From Bacteroidetes bacterium UBA2364 (lineage in GTDB: Bacteria > Bacteroidota > Rhodothermia > Rhodothermales > UBA2364), in assembly GCA_002344075.1 (NCBI GenBank), contig DDTM01000041.1, forward strand, positions 2,040-39,437: a stretch of 37,398 bases of DNA. Direction: 5' to 3'. This document shows positions 17,172 through 25,826 of this stretch, piece after piece. The position numbers and the translations under genes were made by a program. The notes under the pieces are model-generated. The model was not told the DNA's origin and made no database searches. It saw nothing but the letters and a program-made list of their open reading frames with translations. How positions within the stretch are numbered: the first letter of the stretch is position 1; the number at the start of each line of letters is the position of its first letter.

Positions 17172-19601
17172 TCAGGCCCATTCGGGGTTGGCAGAAGCAG
17201 GCACCATTTCTGGAAGTGGCTTATCCACCCATTCGAGGCTCCCGGACAGGTTTTCTGTGGGTATTTCTGACCCAAAAGACCGACTGGAAGATACCTCTTC
17301 TGTTAGTACTAAGTTGGGTTCAAAGTTGATAGTCGAGACCGTTTTCGCAGTTTTTGACGTTTCCTTTGCCCACGAATTTTTTGCTTCCAAAATAGGCTCA
17401 AGTACCAAGTCGGTGGTTTGTTCCCCTGAGACTAAAGGTAAATTGTTTGGAACTGGTTGCCAAACTTGGTGATACGTCTCGGTGGGTTGGGGTTTTTGAG
17501 GTTTGGGATAAACCACTTTTTTGGTGAGCAATGTAGTTGTTTGCCATGTGGTTTTTGTGGGTGTGGGTGCAGGAATTGCTGATAGTGCTTGTGGTATTTC
17601 GGTAGGCGACTGGAGGCCTTGCCGAGGCGCCTCGGTCGGGATTACCTCTACTACACGGGAGGCTTCCTCTGCTATGTTTGGGGCGATGGAAGCTGATGGA
17701 GCATTAGAAAGGGTGAGTAGGGGCGATTTTTCGGGTAGTACGAAGCGTTCGTTTGGCAGGGTGTCGTTGTATTGAATAGCTGCTTTGGCAGCGAGGAGCA
17801 TAGAACTATCCGCATTTTCTGTTAATGCTTGGATGTTTTGTTGGATTCCTTGCTCGGCCAGATCGAAGAAATGGACGAATGCGGCCCAATCGCGGGCTAA
17901 AGCGGCGTTATTTGATGGGTACTCCAACTGACCTTCCATCTTAGATAAACACGCAGAAAGGGCAAACAAATAAATTGCGTTCTCGGCCAAGCGTGCTTGA
18001 AGTGCCTGCCGTGTTACCATTTTTTCTTGATGGACAAATCCCGCTTTTTTGACCTGGTAGCTATGTTCGGGAATGAGCTTTGCAAGACGATCTGCAAAGG
18101 GGCGAAGTTTGTGGTGTTTTACAGAAATTTCGGGTTTTTGCTTTCTTAGTCCCAGTATCACCTCGCTTCCCAAGGGTAAGACGGTTCTCCAAACGGTGGG
18201 TTTGAAAAAAGAAGCCATCATCCGACGGAGGTTTTGAGTCATTTTTTTGCTCTTTTGCCATAAAAGTCGGTCACGAATGCCCAATAATTGTAATGAAAGT
18301 TGTTTGCTACCATAGGCATAAATAAAAGAAAGCATCACCTCGTTGGCACCTTCCACGATTGGGTAAATACGGGCATCGCGCCACGCTCGTTCCAACTCAT
18401 TTTCGGTGATATAACCTTCACCTCCCATGATTTGTAGGGCGTCGTTCAAGATATGATTCCCCATTTCCGAACAAAAGACCTTGGTGGCGGCGGTTTCCAC
18501 CATAATATCGGGGTCTTTTCGGTCCAACATATTGGTTGTGAGGTACAAAACGGCTTCCATGGCATAAGCACGTGCCGTCATTCTGGCAATTTTTTGCTGG
18601 ATTAGCTCAAAATCTGCCAAGGGGCGCTTAAACTGATAGCGGGTTCGGCTCCATTTGATGGCTTGGTTCATCCCACGAATAGCCGCCCCCGTCACGCCCG
18701 CCGAGAGTGTACAACGTCCATAATTAAGACAGGTAAGCGCTACTTGAAGCCCTTTTCCTTCTTCATGGAGTAGGTTCTCAGGAGGTACTTCCACTTTGTT
18801 AAACCGAATTCGGGCCTGCCATGTGCCTCTGACACCCGCTTTGGAGCGATTGTGCTCAAAAATTTCTACGCCGCGCATGTCGGGCGTAACGATTAGGGCT
18901 GTAATTCCTTCCGAGCCATCTGGCTGGGAGTGACGTGCCAAAACCGTAAAAAGCCCGGCGAGTGCACCGGAGGTACTCCACTTTTTTTCGCCGCTTAAGA
19001 CATAGACTTGTCGCTCTGCATTCCATACACAAGTCGTTTCTTGGCCTCCTGCATCACATCCCACATTTGGTTCCGACAAACAAAAGGCCGAGAGTTTCTC
19101 GCGGGCCATCATCGGTAGATAACGTTGTTTTTGAGAATCTGTGCCGTATAAAATCAAGGCTTTACAACCAATGGATTGATGTGCCGAAACCACTACTGAG
19201 GTAGCTGCACAACGAGATCCAATAACCGAAAGGACGCGGTTATACGCGGTTACGCCCAATCCCAAACCGCCGTATTCTTTAGGAATCGTCATGCCCATCA
19301 CGCCCATTTGGAACAGGCGCTCTAAGCACCACTGGGGGATTTCTTCGTTTTGGTCTATTTCTTTGGCCGGATGTTCGTGGGTCATATATGCCGTAACATC
19401 ACGAAGAAGCGCGGCCAATGCCTCTTTTTCATAGGGATTTTCTTCTGGATACGGCAAAGCCAATTCCGAGCGGAATTGTCCCCAAAATAGATTTTTGATA
19501 AATCCCATTTCGAAAGGCTCTGGCCCCATCATCTTCTCGGTCTGGTGGATCATTTCCCGGTCTTTCTGGGAGAGGTTTTGCAAGTTGGAAAGTTGGCTCA
19601 T
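17172..19601 (-). CDS. Acyl-CoA dehydrogenase family protein (VLCAD/ACAD9-like) with long low-complexity C-terminal tail
   Basis: 809 residues. Residues about 80-450 are a standard acyl-CoA dehydrogenase: MGMTIPKEYGGLGLG, FCLSEPNVGCDAGG, LSGEKKWSTSG and IMGGEGYITENELERAWRD. The motif IVEGANEVM places Glu417 where VLCAD and ACAD9 have their catalytic base (FEGTND). An extra helical domain follows to about 640, as in VLCAD-type enzymes. The last about 170 residues are Pro/Thr/Ser/Glu-rich and look disordered (for example PAPTPTKTTWQTTTL), which is unusual for the family. I chose the ATG at 19601 (MSQLSN); the frame is open 13 codons further. The role is fatty acid beta-oxidation, first step, FAD-dependent. 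No electron-transfer or thiolase gene lies next to it. Confidence 0.9.
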   Translation of the reverse strand: MSQLSNLQNLSQKDREMIHQTEKMMGPEPFEMGFIKNLFWGQFRSELALPYPEENPYEKEALAALLRDVTAYMTHEHPAKEIDQNEEIPQWCLERLFQMGVMGMTIPKEYGGLGLGVTAYNRVLSVIGSRCAATSVVVSAHQSIGCKALILYGTDSQKQRYLPMMAREKLSAFCLSEPNVGCDAGGQETTCVWNAERQVYVLSGEKKWSTSGALAGLFTVLARHSQPDGSEGITALIVTPDMRGVEIFEHNRSKAGVRGTWQARIRFNKVEVPPENLLHEEGKGLQVALTCLNYGRCTLSAGVTGAAIRGMNQAIKWSRTRYQFKRPLADFELIQQKIARMTARAYAMEAVLYLTTNMLDRKDPDIMVETAATKVFCSEMGNHILNDALQIMGGEGYITENELERAWRDARIYPIVEGANEVMLSFIYAYGSKQLSLQLLGIRDRLLWQKSKKMTQNLRRMMASFFKPTVWRTVLPLGSEVILGLRKQKPEISVKHHKLRPFADRLAKLIPEHSYQVKKAGFVHQEKMVTRQALQARLAENAIYLFALSACLSKMEGQLEYPSNNAALARDWAAFVHFFDLAEQGIQQNIQALTENADSSMLLAAKAAIQYNDTLPNERFVLPEKSPLLTLSNAPSASIAPNIAEEASRVVEVIPTEAPRQGLQSPTEIPQALSAIPAPTPTKTTWQTTTLLTKKVVYPKPQKPQPTETYHQVWQPVPNNLPLVSGEQTTDLVLEPILEAKNSWAKETSKTAKTVSTINFEPNLVLTEEVSSSRSFGSEIPTENLSGSLEWVDKPLPEMVPASANPEWA

Positions 19602-19821
19602 GTATAGGATCATTTGAAGAGATGTCCATAAAATCAGCAATAAACGTGCCTATTTGGTCTTTTGGAGACAAAACCATCCGAAAGGTTTAGCGTTCTTGGG
19701 GCTTCTTTCACTTTGTTTTCATAGCACTGGCGGAATTGAAAAAGGTTTATCGTATTTTAAAAATGAAAACATGCCCGCCTAAGTGTCGGGATTGATTCAT
19801 CAAGATTAACCCACAAATACG

Positions 19822-20799
19822 ATGATAGAAAAAAGAAGAGTATTTATTCAGAAGTTAGCGGGATTGAGCCTCGCCTCCATGGTCGGTTGTAAACCATTGG
19901 TTGCAGCGTCGGCCCCCGTAAAGCGTACCGGAAAGCCCATCATTCTTTCTACGTGGGACAATAAGCCTGCCAATAACCGTGCTTGGGAAATCCTCTCTAC
20001 CGGTGGTCGGGCATTGGATGCGGTTGAGCAAGGTGTGATGATCACGGAGGCCGATCCCAATGATACCAGTGTAGGTTATGGAGGCTTCCCGGATCGTGAT
20101 GGAAATGTCACCCTCGATGCTTGTATCATGGACGAAAAGGGACGTTGTGGTGCGGTGGCCTATTTGCAACACATCATGCACCCGATTCGGGTGGCGCGTT
20201 TAGTGATGGATAAAACCCCACACTGGATGTTGGTTGGGGATGGCGCACTGGCATTTGCCCTTGCAGAAGGGATGAAAAAAGAAAATTTACTCACTCCCAA
20301 AGCAGAAGCGGCATGGCGTGAATGGCTGAAATCCTCGAATTACAAACCCATCTCGTCCGAAAACCACGATACGATTGGAATGGTGGCCTTAGACCAAAAT
20401 GGACAACTCTCTGGTGCTTGTACGACGAGCGGGGCCGCTTGGAAAATGAAGGGCCGAGTAGGCGACTCGCCGATCATCGGGGCAGGTTTGTATGTGGATA
20501 ATGAGGTGGGAGCAGCAAGTGCCACCGGGCTTGGCGAGATGGTGGTACGGGCTTGTGGTGCGCATACGATCATCGAGTTTATGCGCCAGGGCTTGTCGCC
20601 GGAAATGGCCTGTAAAAAAACCTTAGAACGGATTATTCGGTTGTGGCCGGAACATAAGGGGCAGCAACTGGGGCTTTTGGCGATAGACAATCAGGGAAAT
20701 ATTGGTGGCTATGGCCTCCGTCCAGGCTACAAAATGACCGTAACGGATGACAGCGGAACCCGTGTTGTTGTCCCAAAACACTTGTTCGAGTGGGATTAG
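19822..20799 (+). CDS. Glycosylasparaginase-type N-terminal nucleophile hydrolase (asparaginase family 2)
   Basis: 325 residues of the isoaspartyl peptidase/glycosylasparaginase family. The N-terminus reads EKRRVFIQKLAG, a twin-arginine-like motif, then a hydrophobic stretch and MVGC, a marginal lipobox. Export, possibly as a Tat-dependent lipoprotein, is therefore likely. STGGRALDAVEQGV and DRDGNVTLDACIMD belong to the alpha subunit. The autocleavage site is ENHDTIGMVALD with Thr184 as predicted nucleophile. GRVGDSPIIGAGLYVDN and ATGLGEMVVR are beta-subunit substrate-binding signatures. The family hydrolyses GlcNAc-asparagine or related beta-aspartyl bonds after autoproteolysis; GlcNAc-Asn is favoured here by similarity to glycosylasparaginases, but is unproven. 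Its stop overlaps the stop of convergent pyrF by four bases. Confidence 0.92.
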   Translation: MIEKRRVFIQKLAGLSLASMVGCKPLVAASAPVKRTGKPIILSTWDNKPANNRAWEILSTGGRALDAVEQGVMITEADPNDTSVGYGGFPDRDGNVTLDACIMDEKGRCGAVAYLQHIMHPIRVARLVMDKTPHWMLVGDGALAFALAEGMKKENLLTPKAEAAWREWLKSSNYKPISSENHDTIGMVALDQNGQLSGACTTSGAAWKMKGRVGDSPIIGAGLYVDNEVGAASATGLGEMVVRACGAHTIIEFMRQGLSPEMACKKTLERIIRLWPEHKGQQLGLLAIDNQGNIGGYGLRPGYKMTVTDDSGTRVVVPKHLFEWD

Positions 20800-21632
20800 G
20801 CCTGATAAGGCATCTGTTGGGCTAATTTTTGGGCTTGGAGTGCGGCGGCTTCGGCAAAATCGCGACCAGTTGTAGCATACAAAATGCCTCGGCTGGCGTT
20901 GATGAGTACTGGGCCGCCGTTTGCGGCTCCTTCCGAAACAGCCAAGTGTAGATCGCCGCCTTGTGTACCAACTCCCGGAATTAGAAATGGTAAACTCGGT
21001 GTCTCCTCACGGATTGCTCGCATGGCATCGGCTTGGGTTGCGCCCACCACCAATCCCGCCGTTCCGGGCATTTCTGTTTGCCACTGGCTCACTTTTTGGG
21101 CGACGGCCAAATAGAGTGGTTTGGGTTCTTCGTTGGTGGATACGATGGTTTGTTTCTCAAAATCATCTGCCCCCGGATTGGAAGTCAGGCCCAGTACAAA
21201 TGCGGCTTTTCCGGCAAATCCGAGAAACGGTAATACCGAGTCTGCTCCCATGTAGGGGGCAACAGTAATGGCATCACAGTCAAACTGTACGAAAAACGCT
21301 TCGGCATATTTTCGGGCTGTATTGCCAATGTCACCCCGTTTGGCATCAGCGATTACCAATTTGTCGGGCGGAATGGTCTCTAATGTTTTTTTAAAAACTG
21401 TCCAGCCTTGCACGCCCAATGCCTCGAAAAAGGCTAAATTTGGCTTAAAAGTACTGGCAAAGGCTTGTGTGGCTTCGATAATGGCGGCATTAAAGTGATA
21501 AACAGCTTGTGGCAGGTCGAATCTGGCCAACAAATGTTGCGGGATTTTCTGAGGATCAGGGTCTAATCCCACACACAAAAGGCTGTTGCAGGCGGCTTGG
21601 GCTTCATGTAGCTTTTCGGGAAAAGTGCGCAT
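20796..21632 (-). CDS. pyrF: Orotidine 5'-phosphate decarboxylase, type 2
   Basis: 278 residues. This enzyme decarboxylates OMP to UMP, the last step of de novo pyrimidine synthesis. LCVGLDPDPQKIP (about 20-32) and the active-site block LVIADAKRGDIGNTARKYA identify the subfamily usually named OMP decarboxylase type 2. VAPYMGADSVLPF and FLIPGVGTQGGD are the phosphate-binding parts. The ATG at 21632 matches the usual family N-terminus; the frame is open for 47 more codons but these overlap pepA. It is the last gene of the his-pepA-pyrF unit, 19 bp after pepA. Confidence 0.96.
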   Translation of the reverse strand: MRTFPEKLHEAQAACNSLLCVGLDPDPQKIPQHLLARFDLPQAVYHFNAAIIEATQAFASTFKPNLAFFEALGVQGWTVFKKTLETIPPDKLVIADAKRGDIGNTARKYAEAFFVQFDCDAITVAPYMGADSVLPFLGFAGKAAFVLGLTSNPGADDFEKQTIVSTNEEPKPLYLAVAQKVSQWQTEMPGTAGLVVGATQADAMRAIREETPSLPFLIPGVGTQGGDLHLAVSEGAANGGPVLINASRGILYATTGRDFAEAAALQAQKLAQQMPYQA

Positions 21633-21651
21633 GGTATTGCTCCTGATGCAC

Positions 21652-23061
21652 TTAGGCTGGGTTTTCGGCCAATTGTTGGGCAAATTCAAATACCAAGCGG
21701 GTTCCATAGCCTGTTGCATGGCGCATTTTACCAAAGGGGCCATCGCCATATACCATCCCGGCCACATCCACATGTGCCCATGCCGGATGTTGGTCGGTGA
21801 AGGCTTCTAAGAATTTAGCAGCCGTAATGGCTCCCGCCGGTCGGCCACCAAGGTTTTTAAGATCGGCAATATCGGATTGTATTTGCTTTTTATAAACATC
21901 CCAAAGGGGCAACCGCCAAACGCGGTCTCCAGAAATTTCCCCGCTTTCAAAAAGTTGTGCGGCTAAAGTATCGTTTGGGGTAAACAGTCCGGCAGCATGA
22001 TATCCCAAAGCCATCACACAAGAGCCAGTAAGGGTTGCGAAATCAAGGAGATAATCGGTTTGGTAATTCTTAACTAAATAGGCCAAAGCATCTGCAAGGA
22101 TAAGCCTGCCTTCTGCATCCGTGTCTTCCACTTCCACGGTTTTACCATTATATAAGGTGATGACATCGCCAGGTAAGGTTGCGTTGGGCCCCGTTTTGTT
22201 CTCGGTGGCAGGAATGGCCACAATAACGCGGATGGGTAGTTTTGCGGCGGCAATGGCGCTTATCGCCGAGAGAATAATGGCTGCTCCTCCCATATCACAC
22301 TTCATCATGTACATGTTTTCACTTGGTTTCATATTGATGCCGCCTGTATCAAACGTTACGCCTTTGCCCACCAGCCCCAGCGTTTTGGTGGCATTTTTAG
22401 GCTCGTAGCGAGCAATAATAAAATATGCTGCATGATGGCTTCCGGCATTTACGGCAACAAGGCCACCCAATCCCATGTCTTTGAGGGCATCACCCGTGTA
22501 AATTTCGGTCGTAAAGCCTGTTTTATTGGCCAATTGTATGGCTTCTTTTGCCAAATGTTCAGGGATGAGTTGGTTTCCTGGCGCATTGATGAGGGCCATG
22601 CCGGAAATCGTGGCCTCCGCCAAAATCTGACCAAGGGCAATAGAGGCATCTGCGGATGTTACGTCCGATACCACCATTTCTACTTGGGTTAAGAGGTTTT
22701 TTTTTGATTCAGTTTTCCAATGTCCTAAGTCATAAAGCCCCAAATAAATGCCCTCGGTAATGGCTTGAATGGCAGTTTTTTCTTCGATGAACAGACCACC
22801 GGGTATAAGTATGCCCAAGTGGTTCAGTTTGGTTTTGTAGGCATGGACAAACTGGCGTACCACGCGGCGAAGCGTATGGACATTGGGTTTCTCGCCTAAA
22901 CCAACATACCAGCCTCCATCGTTTAAATACGAATAACGCTGAATTTCGCCTTCTTCTGCCTGGAAATCGGCAAGAGGGCGGTGGTTTTCTGAAGAAGTTT
23001 GACCTTTGGCAACAAATCGTATCGCCTCGAAACGGGTTTGGGAAACGGCGTGAAGGATCAT
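21652..23061 (-). CDS. pepA: Leucyl aminopeptidase, M17 family
   Basis: A 469-residue two-zinc cytosolic aminopeptidase. The catalytic domain contains VGKGVTFDTGGINMKP (metal-site Lys and Asp), MMKCDMGGAA, and EDTDAEGRLILADALAY with the metal-binding Asp and Glu. The family signature normally begins Asn-Thr-Asp-Ala-Glu-Gly-Arg; here Asn is Asp (Asp313, codon GAC at 22123-22125). The N-terminal about 150 residues are the less conserved macro-like domain. It follows hisIE by 12 bp and precedes pyrF by 19 bp, so it is almost certainly transcribed with the histidine genes. Its role is peptide turnover. Confidence 0.94.
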   Translation of the reverse strand: MILHAVSQTRFEAIRFVAKGQTSSENHRPLADFQAEEGEIQRYSYLNDGGWYVGLGEKPNVHTLRRVVRQFVHAYKTKLNHLGILIPGGLFIEEKTAIQAITEGIYLGLYDLGHWKTESKKNLLTQVEMVVSDVTSADASIALGQILAEATISGMALINAPGNQLIPEHLAKEAIQLANKTGFTTEIYTGDALKDMGLGGLVAVNAGSHHAAYFIIARYEPKNATKTLGLVGKGVTFDTGGINMKPSENMYMMKCDMGGAAIILSAISAIAAAKLPIRVIVAIPATENKTGPNATLPGDVITLYNGKTVEVEDTDAEGRLILADALAYLVKNYQTDYLLDFATLTGSCVMALGYHAAGLFTPNDTLAAQLFESGEISGDRVWRLPLWDVYKKQIQSDIADLKNLGGRPAGAITAAKFLEAFTDQHPAWAHVDVAGMVYGDGPFGKMRHATGYGTRLVFEFAQQLAENPA

Positions 23062-23073
23062 GGAGGTTGGTGG

Positions 23074-23688
23074 TTAGGTGGGTTGATGACGCGCTTCTAA
23101 CACAGTTAAAATGTCGTCTAATGGAATTTCTTTGGCTTCGAGCAAGACTAAAAAGTGGAAAAGCAGATCGGCAGCTTCACCTCTAAACAAGTCGTCGTTC
23201 TGGTCTTTGGCCTCAATCACCAGTTCTACGGCCTCTTCACCCACTTTTTGGGCAATCTTGTTGATGCCTTTCTGAAACAATGAGGCCGTATAAGACAGGG
23301 TATTTGTGGCCGATTTTCGGTGGTGGATAACTCTTTCTAAATCTCTTAAGAATAGTAGTTTGTCTGTTTTGTTTTGCTGCCCCCAGCACGTATCATCGCC
23401 CGTATGACAAGTAGGGCCAGCAGGCAGTGCCTTAACGAGCAAGGTATCTCGGTCGCAGTCCAAATGTATTTCAATGAGCTTTAGTACATTTCCAGATTCT
23501 TCGCCTTTGGTCCAGAGTCGGTTTTTGCTCCGGCTAAAAAACGTGACCAAACCAGAAGACAAGGTTTGCTGCACCGCTTCTTGGTTCATATAGCCGAGCA
23601 TGAGTACCTGAGCGGTTTGCGCATCTTGTATGATAGCCGGAACCAAGCCATCGGACTTTTCAAATGCTATGTTTTCGATTTTAAGCAT
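23074..23688 (-). CDS. hisIE: Bifunctional phosphoribosyl-AMP cyclohydrolase / phosphoribosyl-ATP pyrophosphatase
   Basis: A 204-residue fusion catalysing steps 2 and 3 of histidine synthesis. The HisI half (about 1-115) has LMLGYMNQEAV, FFSRSKNRLWTKGEESGN, and the metal ligands in DCDRDTLL and GPTCHTGDDTCWG. The HisE half (about 120-204) has KVGEEAVELVIEAKD and GEAADLLFHFLVLL. The ATG at 23688 begins the conserved HisI fold; the longer frame overlaps hisF. It follows hisF by 34 bp, the largest gap in the operon. Confidence 0.97.
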   Translation of the reverse strand: MLKIENIAFEKSDGLVPAIIQDAQTAQVLMLGYMNQEAVQQTLSSGLVTFFSRSKNRLWTKGEESGNVLKLIEIHLDCDRDTLLVKALPAGPTCHTGDDTCWGQQNKTDKLLFLRDLERVIHHRKSATNTLSYTASLFQKGINKIAQKVGEEAVELVIEAKDQNDDLFRGEAADLLFHFLVLLEAKEIPLDDILTVLEARHQPT

Positions 23689-23722
23689 GGGGGTTAACCA
23701 TCTGTTTTTATGTAGTATAGGC

Positions 23723-24478
23723 TTATAGGCGCACCGTAATCCCTTTGGCGGCGAGAAAGGCTTTAAGTTCCGGTATTGGGATTTCGCCAAAGTGGAAAAT
23801 ACTTGCAGCCAAAGCGGCATCTGCGGCTCCTTCACGGAAAACGTCGGTAAAGTGTTCTTTTTTACCTGCACCACCCGAAGCAATCACCGGAATACTCAGT
23901 TGGGTGGAGAGCGAGCGGGTTAATTCCAGCGCAAAGCCATTTTTGGTTCCGTCGTGGTCCATCGAGGTCAAAAGGATTTCACCTGCACCACGCGCCTCCA
24001 CCTCTTTGGCCCATTCTAAAGCCCGACGCTTGCTGGGAGTGCGTCCGCCATGTGTATAAACCACCCAATCGTCGCCCGATCGGCGGGCATCTATTGCCAC
24101 CACCACAAATTGTGATCCAAATTGATTGGAAATATCTGAAACCAAAGCTGGATGACGAACAGCTGAAGAGTTTACTGATATTTTATCTGCACCAGCATAC
24201 AGCAATGTGGAAGCATCGCCAACTGTATTGATACCACCGCCTACGGTGAAGGGAATGTTCAGAACTTGGGCGACTCGCTTAACCAAAGCGACTAACGTGC
24301 CCCGATTTTCGACGGTTGCGGTAATGTCCAGAAACACCAACTCATCCGCACCTTGTTCTACATACGCCTGCGCCAATTCAACTGCATCTCCGGCATCGCG
24401 TAGATCCACAAAATTGACCCCTTTTACGGTTCGTCCGTCTTTTACGTCTAAGCAAGGGATGATGCGCTTGGTGAGCAT
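23723..24478 (-). CDS. hisF: Imidazole glycerol phosphate synthase, cyclase subunit
   Basis: A 251-residue (beta/alpha)8 barrel that takes ammonia from HisH and converts PRFAR to IGP and AICAR. MLTKRIIPCLDVKDG carries catalytic Asp11, and VVVAIDARR carries Asp130, both at their canonical positions. The phosphate-binding loops TVGGGI and VIASGGAG are intact. The ATG at 24478 gives the standard N-terminus. It starts 13 bp after hisA. Confidence 0.98.
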   Translation of the reverse strand: MLTKRIIPCLDVKDGRTVKGVNFVDLRDAGDAVELAQAYVEQGADELVFLDITATVENRGTLVALVKRVAQVLNIPFTVGGGINTVGDASTLLYAGADKISVNSSAVRHPALVSDISNQFGSQFVVVAIDARRSGDDWVVYTHGGRTPSKRRALEWAKEVEARGAGEILLTSMDHDGTKNGFALELTRSLSTQLSIPVIASGGAGKKEHFTDVFREGAADAALAASIFHFGEIPIPELKAFLAAKGITVRL

Positions 24479-24491
24479 ATTTCCTTTATGG

Positions 24492-25211
24492 TTAATTAGA
24501 AAAACGGTGAAGGTCGGGGAGGTTGATGCTTCCTTCATAAATTGCCTTTCCGATAATCGCACCGTGAAGCCCATTCTCGCGCAGTTTTTCGAGGTCTTCA
24601 ATGTGGGTAATACCGCCACTTGCAATCAGTTTTAGGCCCTCACATTCCGCGATTAGGTGCTTGTAGAGTTCAAAGGAAGGGCCGGACATAGCCCCGTCTT
24701 TGGCGATATCGGTACAGATTACGTATTGCACACCTTCTTTTAGGTAAGATTGGATAAACGGCAAAAGGGCCACCTCGGTCAGGTCTTGCCAGCCACTTAC
24801 GGCCACTTTCCCATCTTTCGCATCTGCACCCAAAATGATTTTATCCGGCCCATATTCCGCCAACCAATGCAGGAACAAAGCGCGGTTTCGGATGGCAATA
24901 CTTCCGCCTGTAATCATCGCTGCACCCGACGAAAAAGCTATTTTTAGGTCTTCATCCGATTGAATTCCGCCCCCAAAGTCCACAATCAAACGGGTTTTTC
25001 TGGCAATGTTTTCCAATACTTTATGGTTAACAACGTGCTTTTCTCGCGCCCCGTCCAAATCTACCAAATGCAAGCGGGTAATGCCTGCACCCTCAAACAT
25101 TTTGGCCACTTCGAGTGGGTCTTCGTGGTAGGTTTTCTGGCGATTGAAGTCGCCTTGTGTTAAACGAACGCACTTTCCCCCAATGAGGTCTATGGCAGGT
25201 ATAATTTCCAT
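24492..25211 (-). CDS. hisA: ProFAR isomerase (phosphoribosylformimino-AICAR-P isomerase)
   Basis: A 239-residue (beta/alpha)8 barrel for step 4 of the pathway. MEIIPAIDLIGGKCVRL carries catalytic Asp8 and ILGADAKDG the second aspartate (Asp130). VDFGGGI and LIASGGI are the phosphate loops. It starts three bases after the hisH stop, which suggests translational coupling, and hisF follows after 13 bp. Confidence 0.98.
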   Translation of the reverse strand: MEIIPAIDLIGGKCVRLTQGDFNRQKTYHEDPLEVAKMFEGAGITRLHLVDLDGAREKHVVNHKVLENIARKTRLIVDFGGGIQSDEDLKIAFSSGAAMITGGSIAIRNRALFLHWLAEYGPDKIILGADAKDGKVAVSGWQDLTEVALLPFIQSYLKEGVQYVICTDIAKDGAMSGPSFELYKHLIAECEGLKLIASGGITHIEDLEKLRENGLHGAIIGKAIYEGSINLPDLHRFSN

Positions 25212-25214
25212 TTT

Positions 25215-25805
25215 TTACCAAGATAGGCTTAAAAAATTCTGCAAAATCTCCGCACCCACGTCGCCGCTTTTTTCGGGATGGAATTGCACCGCATAAAAGT
25301 TTTCGTGGTGGAGCGCACCGCTAAAAGGTAAAGCATAGTGTGTGGTGGCGATGGCCTCTACATGTTTCTCGGCATAGAAGCTATTGTTATAATACACATA
25401 GGCTCCTTCTTTTATACCTGAAAAAAGTGGAGAATGCAATTTATGGATGCTGTTCCAGCCGTTTTGTGGGACTTTCTCGGAGCCGGCAGGGAACTTCCGG
25501 ACAGCTACATCAAAAATGCCCAAGCATGGGGTGTTGTTTTCTTCGGAGTGCCGACACATCAGTTGGAGACCCACGCAAATACCCAAAACTGGTTGTTTCA
25601 ATGTGGGTAAAAGTATATCTATCCCGTTTTCTTGTACGGATTGCATGGAGGCACGGGCTTCTCCGACTCCCGGAAAAATCACGCAGTCTGCCGTTTGGAT
25701 TTGTTCGGGGTCGTTGGTCCAAACAGGCTCTACACCAAGCCGATTCAGGGCATTGACAACAGAGACAATGTTTCCGGCGTTGTATTTAATCAGAGCGACT
25801 TTCAA
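25215..25805 (-). CDS. hisH: Imidazole glycerol phosphate synthase, glutaminase subunit
   Basis: A 196-residue class I glutamine amidotransferase that feeds ammonia to HisF. The triad is visible: Cys77 in VLGICVGLQLM, and His176 and Glu178 in VQFHPEKSG. N-terminal YNAGNIVSVVNALNRLG and IFPGVGEARASM are typical. It is 21 bp downstream of the hisD-hisB fusion. Confidence 0.97.
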   Translation of the reverse strand: MKVALIKYNAGNIVSVVNALNRLGVEPVWTNDPEQIQTADCVIFPGVGEARASMQSVQENGIDILLPTLKQPVLGICVGLQLMCRHSEENNTPCLGIFDVAVRKFPAGSEKVPQNGWNSIHKLHSPLFSGIKEGAYVYYNNSFYAEKHVEAIATTHYALPFSGALHHENFYAVQFHPEKSGDVGAEILQNFLSLSW

Positions 25806-25826
25806 AGTAAGTATCGGTTAAACAAG

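Noticed and set aside
17107..17472. A 121-residue plus-strand open frame and a second at 17521-17775
   Set aside because: Both are antisense to the low-complexity tail of the acyl-CoA dehydrogenase, whose own frame continues from a well-conserved domain.
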